Below, one piece after another: positions 60,250 to 64,000 of a stretch of DNA of 64,000 nt. The DNA is taken from positions 87,395 through 151,394 of the forward strand of contig JXTC01000141.1 in NCBI GenBank assembly GCA_002914845.1, in the 5' to 3' direction. The translations under genes were made by a program, and so were the position numbers. The notes beneath the pieces are model-generated. The model saw nothing but the letters and a program-made list of their open reading frames with translations. It searched no databases and was not told the DNA's origin. How positions within the stretch are numbered: position 1 is the stretch's first letter; the number at the start of each line of letters is the position of its first letter. Source of the DNA: Trema orientale. Taxonomy: Eukaryota > Streptophyta > Magnoliopsida > Rosales > Cannabaceae.

Positions 60250-62283
60250 AAAGGGACGTGGGACATCATCACTGACTGACTCCCTATTGGAACATGAGAG
60301 AGCTTAGACTAGGTAATTAAAGAAAACAAGGGTTTAATTGTGTGGAAGGACGGTTTATTTTACTTTATTAAATTTTTATTAATATTTCTCTTTTGCCTTT
60401 TTATATTTCTACTTTTTTTTTTCTTCGTAATACATACGCTGCCGACTACGATACTCATCCCCAATCTTGGGATACGATAATGGATGAGAAAGATTTTACA
60501 TTTGTTTTTTCGTTTTCAATTTTGGATGGGATTAATTGAGATCGTTAATTGTGTGAATTTGTGTGAACAAATTAAATACCTTAGTTTTCTCCACTATTGC
60601 TTAAGCAGCTTAATTTGCCGGAGTTGAATTCTAATCTTCTTGAAGAAGTGTGGTATGACTTAGTAGTACTAAGTATTTCCCCTGATCAGAAGCACTATTG
60701 ATTGAAGCCAAATATTAATCCCTTGCTACAAATATAACGAGGGATGAAATATATTGGCCCTTTTCTTGTTAGCAATAGGCAATAGCAAATATATCTTAAA
60801 ACTTCATGCCTTTTCGAAATTAATTTGAATTCATTATCAAGAGTCGAGAGTTTTTGCTCTCTTTCAAAACATGAGGAAATAATATTAATTGCTATAGTAA
60901 ATGTATAGGTTTGTGTACACATATTTTATAAATACAATGATCAGTTTTAATAATTTGTCTATATTGTAAATTAATGGTCGTTTGTAGGCCGCTTAATCTA
61001 ATAGTACTAATATTAAGTTATTAACCTTAATTATGTCAAACCACATAATTCAAATCCCCGCACTTTTTTTGGCTGAAGGAATCCCCGCACTTTATTATTA
61101 TTAATTATTTTCTTTTCTTTTTCTAATAGAGAAGGGTGTTGGTATATAATGGGCTTTAACCGGTAGTCAATTTTATTTTATTTTTGCAATTAAACATGGT
61201 CGTAGGGTGTCAGGTGTGTGTTGCTCAACAAACAGTGAATATTAGCTAAAGGTTAAAAGAAAATTGACAAGCAAATAGAGACCCAATTTATAACCTCTTA
61301 CGATAAAAATGAGAATGAGTTTCTTTCTAATTGATTAGTTATAAAAATTAATATTCGGCTCAAATAAGTTCCCCACTACAAGTAACGCAAAAGAATATTA
61401 AAGAGCATATATGTGATGTTATATATGGAAATTTGGTCCATAATTCCTAGAAAGATCGTGTATGCTTTCTTTATGAGTTTTTTTCTCATTAATTAATGGA
61501 ATGTAAGGAGAAAAGTACAAGTTGATCACTTAAATCGTAATTAAACTCTAGTAGGTCCAATAAACTATCATTATATCACTGGTCAATCGGCTGCCATTCA
61601 CTATCCCAACATCACTTGTGGGGAGAGAGATTAGAGATGGAGATATAGTCATGCTTTTGAAAACCGCCATTCGTCAAAAGCAATCATCATGCGCTAATAA
61701 TCCCAACTACACAGTCGGCAAAACGAAAGCCTTGTAAAATGAATGAATAATATAAGATCATATACATACCGACTCAATGTCAATGTATGTAATATTTCAA
61801 TCTCAAGCTAATGGCCTTTGGTTTTAGTGCTTTAACACAGTACTACATATGTGACGTTTCTCTATGGATATTACTATATACATCTACTATGTTATCCCTT
61901 TTAATGTCGACTGAGGGCACTTTTCAATGCCTTTAATCTTTTCCCCACCTTTTTACCTTGTTGTACTAAAATGGTTTTAAAGAGAATTGCGGTATACTTG
62001 CTTAATTAGGAGTCTAGTAGTTGGTGGATAATGGATGTTTTCTTTTTTCTTTTTTAAAACCAAATTTCTACATTGCGAGGGACACTGAAATTATTAAAAA
62101 AAAAAAAAAAGGAATATTTAGTCAGAGGAGGACATGAATCTGATCTCTCAAGGACTAAAAACAGAAAGAAAAACAAAAAAGAAAATAAAAATTAGCGAAA
62201 TTCATAAATAGGCTTCGCAATATAATTATCATAAATAAAAAAAATAAAAGAATGAGCAGACCACCACCAAATAAGACAGACTA
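60250..62283. other. AT-rich intergenic stretch upstream of MIR390
   Basis: The first several hundred bases are presumably MIR390 promoter. Beyond that no gene or bounded element is seen; only A/T-rich DNA. Confidence 0.5.
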
Positions 62284-62289
62284 TTGAAG

Positions 62290-62618
62290 GTGCTCAAGAA
62301 GCCAAAGAATCAGCAACAAGGTTACCCTCACGATAAATATAGGTCACGATGAAATCCATATAAGCAATGTATCCCAAAATCCTAGACCAAGCTAATCTCC
62401 ATCAAAAAAGAACTTTTAAAGAATAAGACAACAAGTTAGAAACCATATAAATGAAATCACTATCCAACCAGAGGCGCTTCCAACCATATTTCTAGGTAAA
62501 ATCAATCGCATAAATTGCCGCTGTTAGCTCAGCCTCAAAAGTATAACCTACTCCCAAAAGAATAGAAAAACAATCACAAACAAACCCACGATGAGTTCTA
62601 AACACTCCTAAACTAACA
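62290..62618 (-). pseudogene. RNase H-like (RVT_3 type) domain remnant
   Basis: One minus-strand frame reads, in order, FEAELTAAIYAIDF, YGWKRLWLDSDFIYMVSNLL, and IYREGNLVADSLAS. These match the pattern of the plant RNase H-like domain found at the end of LINE polyproteins and in many stand-alone plant proteins (E-A-E-L, W-L-D-S-D, R-E-G-N-x-x-A-D). The frame holds stops at 62492-62494, 62402-62404 and 62294-62296, all in the same phase, and no Met start, so it is dead. A LINE 3' fragment is the most likely source. Confidence 0.65.
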
Positions 62619-62783
62619 GTGGATAATGGATCTTATAAGTTACTTAAGAATGTGTGATTAATGCACCTTATAGGTGAGTAATAATTATGCTATAACCATA
62701 ACTACATATTTTTACTTTAGTGTTAGTTTCTCATTAACTTGTTGCTGAGAATAAAAATATATGGTAATATTTAATCCTGAGGT

Positions 62784-63531
62784 CATGTTTGATTGGTAGA
62801 ATGGAATAGAAATGGTAATAGGAATTGTAATAAAGTGGAATTGGAATGAGAATAGAAATGATATTACATTGTTTAGTTGATTTAATATAATGGGTTGATT
62901 TAATATAATGGAATGAAATAAGTATTATATTGACCAAAATATCCTTATTTTTAGATGCCCTAGTAGGGTAAAAAGAGAAAGCAATATTTCCAAAATATGG
63001 ATAAAATAGTGGAATGATGATTCCATAGGCCCGTTTGGTTCGCCTATTCGAATAGGTGTATTTGAATGGAAATTGTGGAATGTGTTATAATTGGAATGGG
63101 AGACATTTGAATGGAAAAAATAATGGAATGTGTTGTAATTAGAATGGGAGCATTGGAATGGACCATTCAAAAATACCTCCTCCCCTCCATTCTCATTCAA
63201 GATACAAAAAAACCATTCCAATGGTTAACTTTTTGGATGGACCATTTGAATGGAAAAACTGAATTGTTGAAACAAACACACATTCTAAAAGATCATTTGA
63301 ATAGAAAAACTGAATTGTTGAAACAAACACACATTCAAATGGATTTTCCATTCTAATGGAATGGAATGGTTGAAACAAACGGGGCCAGTTTTTTAGATAG
63401 AATTACAATTCCATTAAATAATGAAACTTTGATTCCATAAGAATTATTATTCCTTTATTCAATGTCAAAACAAACAATAGAATAGGAATGATGATTCCAT
63501 TTCTAAGTTCATTCTACCAAACTAAACAATG
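62784..63531. mobile_element. MITE interrupted by a second MITE (outer element)
   Basis: The left end CATGTTTGATTGGTAGAATGG mirrors the right end TTCATTCTACCAAACTAAACAATG. Within the element, GGAATAGAAATG- and GATTCCATT-type motifs fill both arms. The continuous outer sequence is about 390 bp once the inner element is set aside. Confidence 0.6.
63028..63386. mobile_element. hAT-type MITE nested in the outer element
   Basis: The left end GGCCCGTTTGGTTCG mirrors the right end GAAACAAACGGGGCC, over 359 bp. It contains internal tandem repeats (GGAATGTGTT(A/G)TAATT(G/A)GAATGGGAG twice; AAAACTGAATTGTTGAAACA twice). No coding capacity. Confidence 0.65.
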
Positions 63532-64000
63532 AGAGTTGAAACGCCAGGATTTTAGGGTTAAATAAGAAGATATTCAGTAATAGAAATATGTACATAAAAA
63601 TCCCTCCCGAAAAAACAGAAAAAGAAAAAGAAATATGTACATAAAAACACTACTTAGGAAATACTTCAAAATCAATTAGTATAAGTGATAAATTTTCAGC
63701 CACTGTTATCAATTAATGTTGCATAGATACCTAGGTCATGTTGGCCTGATTATTATACGTAGCTAGCTTACGAAAACATATATTGATCAGTTTATAAACC
63801 AGATGGAATTACGCTACATAATATGCCTCATTTTCATTAATACTTATAAAATCAAATAATACCAAAATTCAACGTAATCTACACCAATTAGTGTGTATAT
63901 ATATAGTTACTTTTAGCATGCATCGTCCCATAATTTTTCAAAAAAAGTTGCAAATCTCTCCTGTTCTCTTCTTCTCTTCATGGTATAGAAATTAATTGTT
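63532..64000. other. AT-rich end of window
   Basis: No gene or element recognised in the last 470 bases. Confidence 0.5.

Noticed and set aside
1..64000. CRISPR arrays, bacterial operons, organelle-derived genes
   Set aside because: No regularly spaced repeats of the right kind and no plastid or mitochondrial genes were seen; all genes are nuclear plant genes with introns.

Overview
The window is nuclear DNA of a eudicot plant. The evidence is intron-rich genes with GT-AG splicing, plant-specific families (a laccase, a CHX cation/H+ antiporter, MIR390), AT-rich intergenic DNA, and Copia and Gypsy LTR elements with many small inverted-repeat elements. The species cannot be named from the sequence. 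Single N bases at 1610, 10971, 44432 and 53532 show that this is a scaffold joined from contigs.

Layout. 165-4331 (-) is a five-exon SNX2-type sorting nexin. 4700-10990 is gene-free; it holds a SINE-like piece, a 3 kb element with long inverted ends (5895-8866), a second SINE-like piece and a MITE (10379-10804). 11098-25507 (+) is a 19-exon NAA25 gene, the auxiliary subunit of the NatB N-terminal acetyltransferase. Its ninth intron carries a complete but dead antisense Copia element (16093-21257) with a GTTAG target duplication. 28232-30682 (+) is a secreted laccase with a predicted miR397 site. 31220-32362 (-) is SWC6, a HIT zinc-finger subunit of the SWR1 chromatin remodeller.

33-49 kb is a repeat landscape with two solo LTRs that have clear target duplications (35517-36406, ATAAG; 39201-41039, GACAG), a hAT-like element, other inverted-repeat elements, an old segmental duplication and the 5' LTR plus primer site of a Gypsy element. 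49642-52415 (-) is a CHX antiporter with three exons. 59930-60022 (-) is a MIR390 hairpin with a TATA box about 220 bp upstream. The end of the window has a broken RNase H-like fragment and a nested pair of MITEs.

Two direct repeats of about 1.96 kb and 0.42 kb each meet at a single N and differ by roughly 1-2%. They look like unmerged haplotype overlaps, not biology. The genes are unrelated housekeeping, cell-wall, chromatin and transport loci and do not form an operon or cluster. The only regulatory theme is small RNA: one miRNA gene (MIR390) and one likely miRNA target (the laccase, for miR397). I found no clear evidence of an undescribed biological system.
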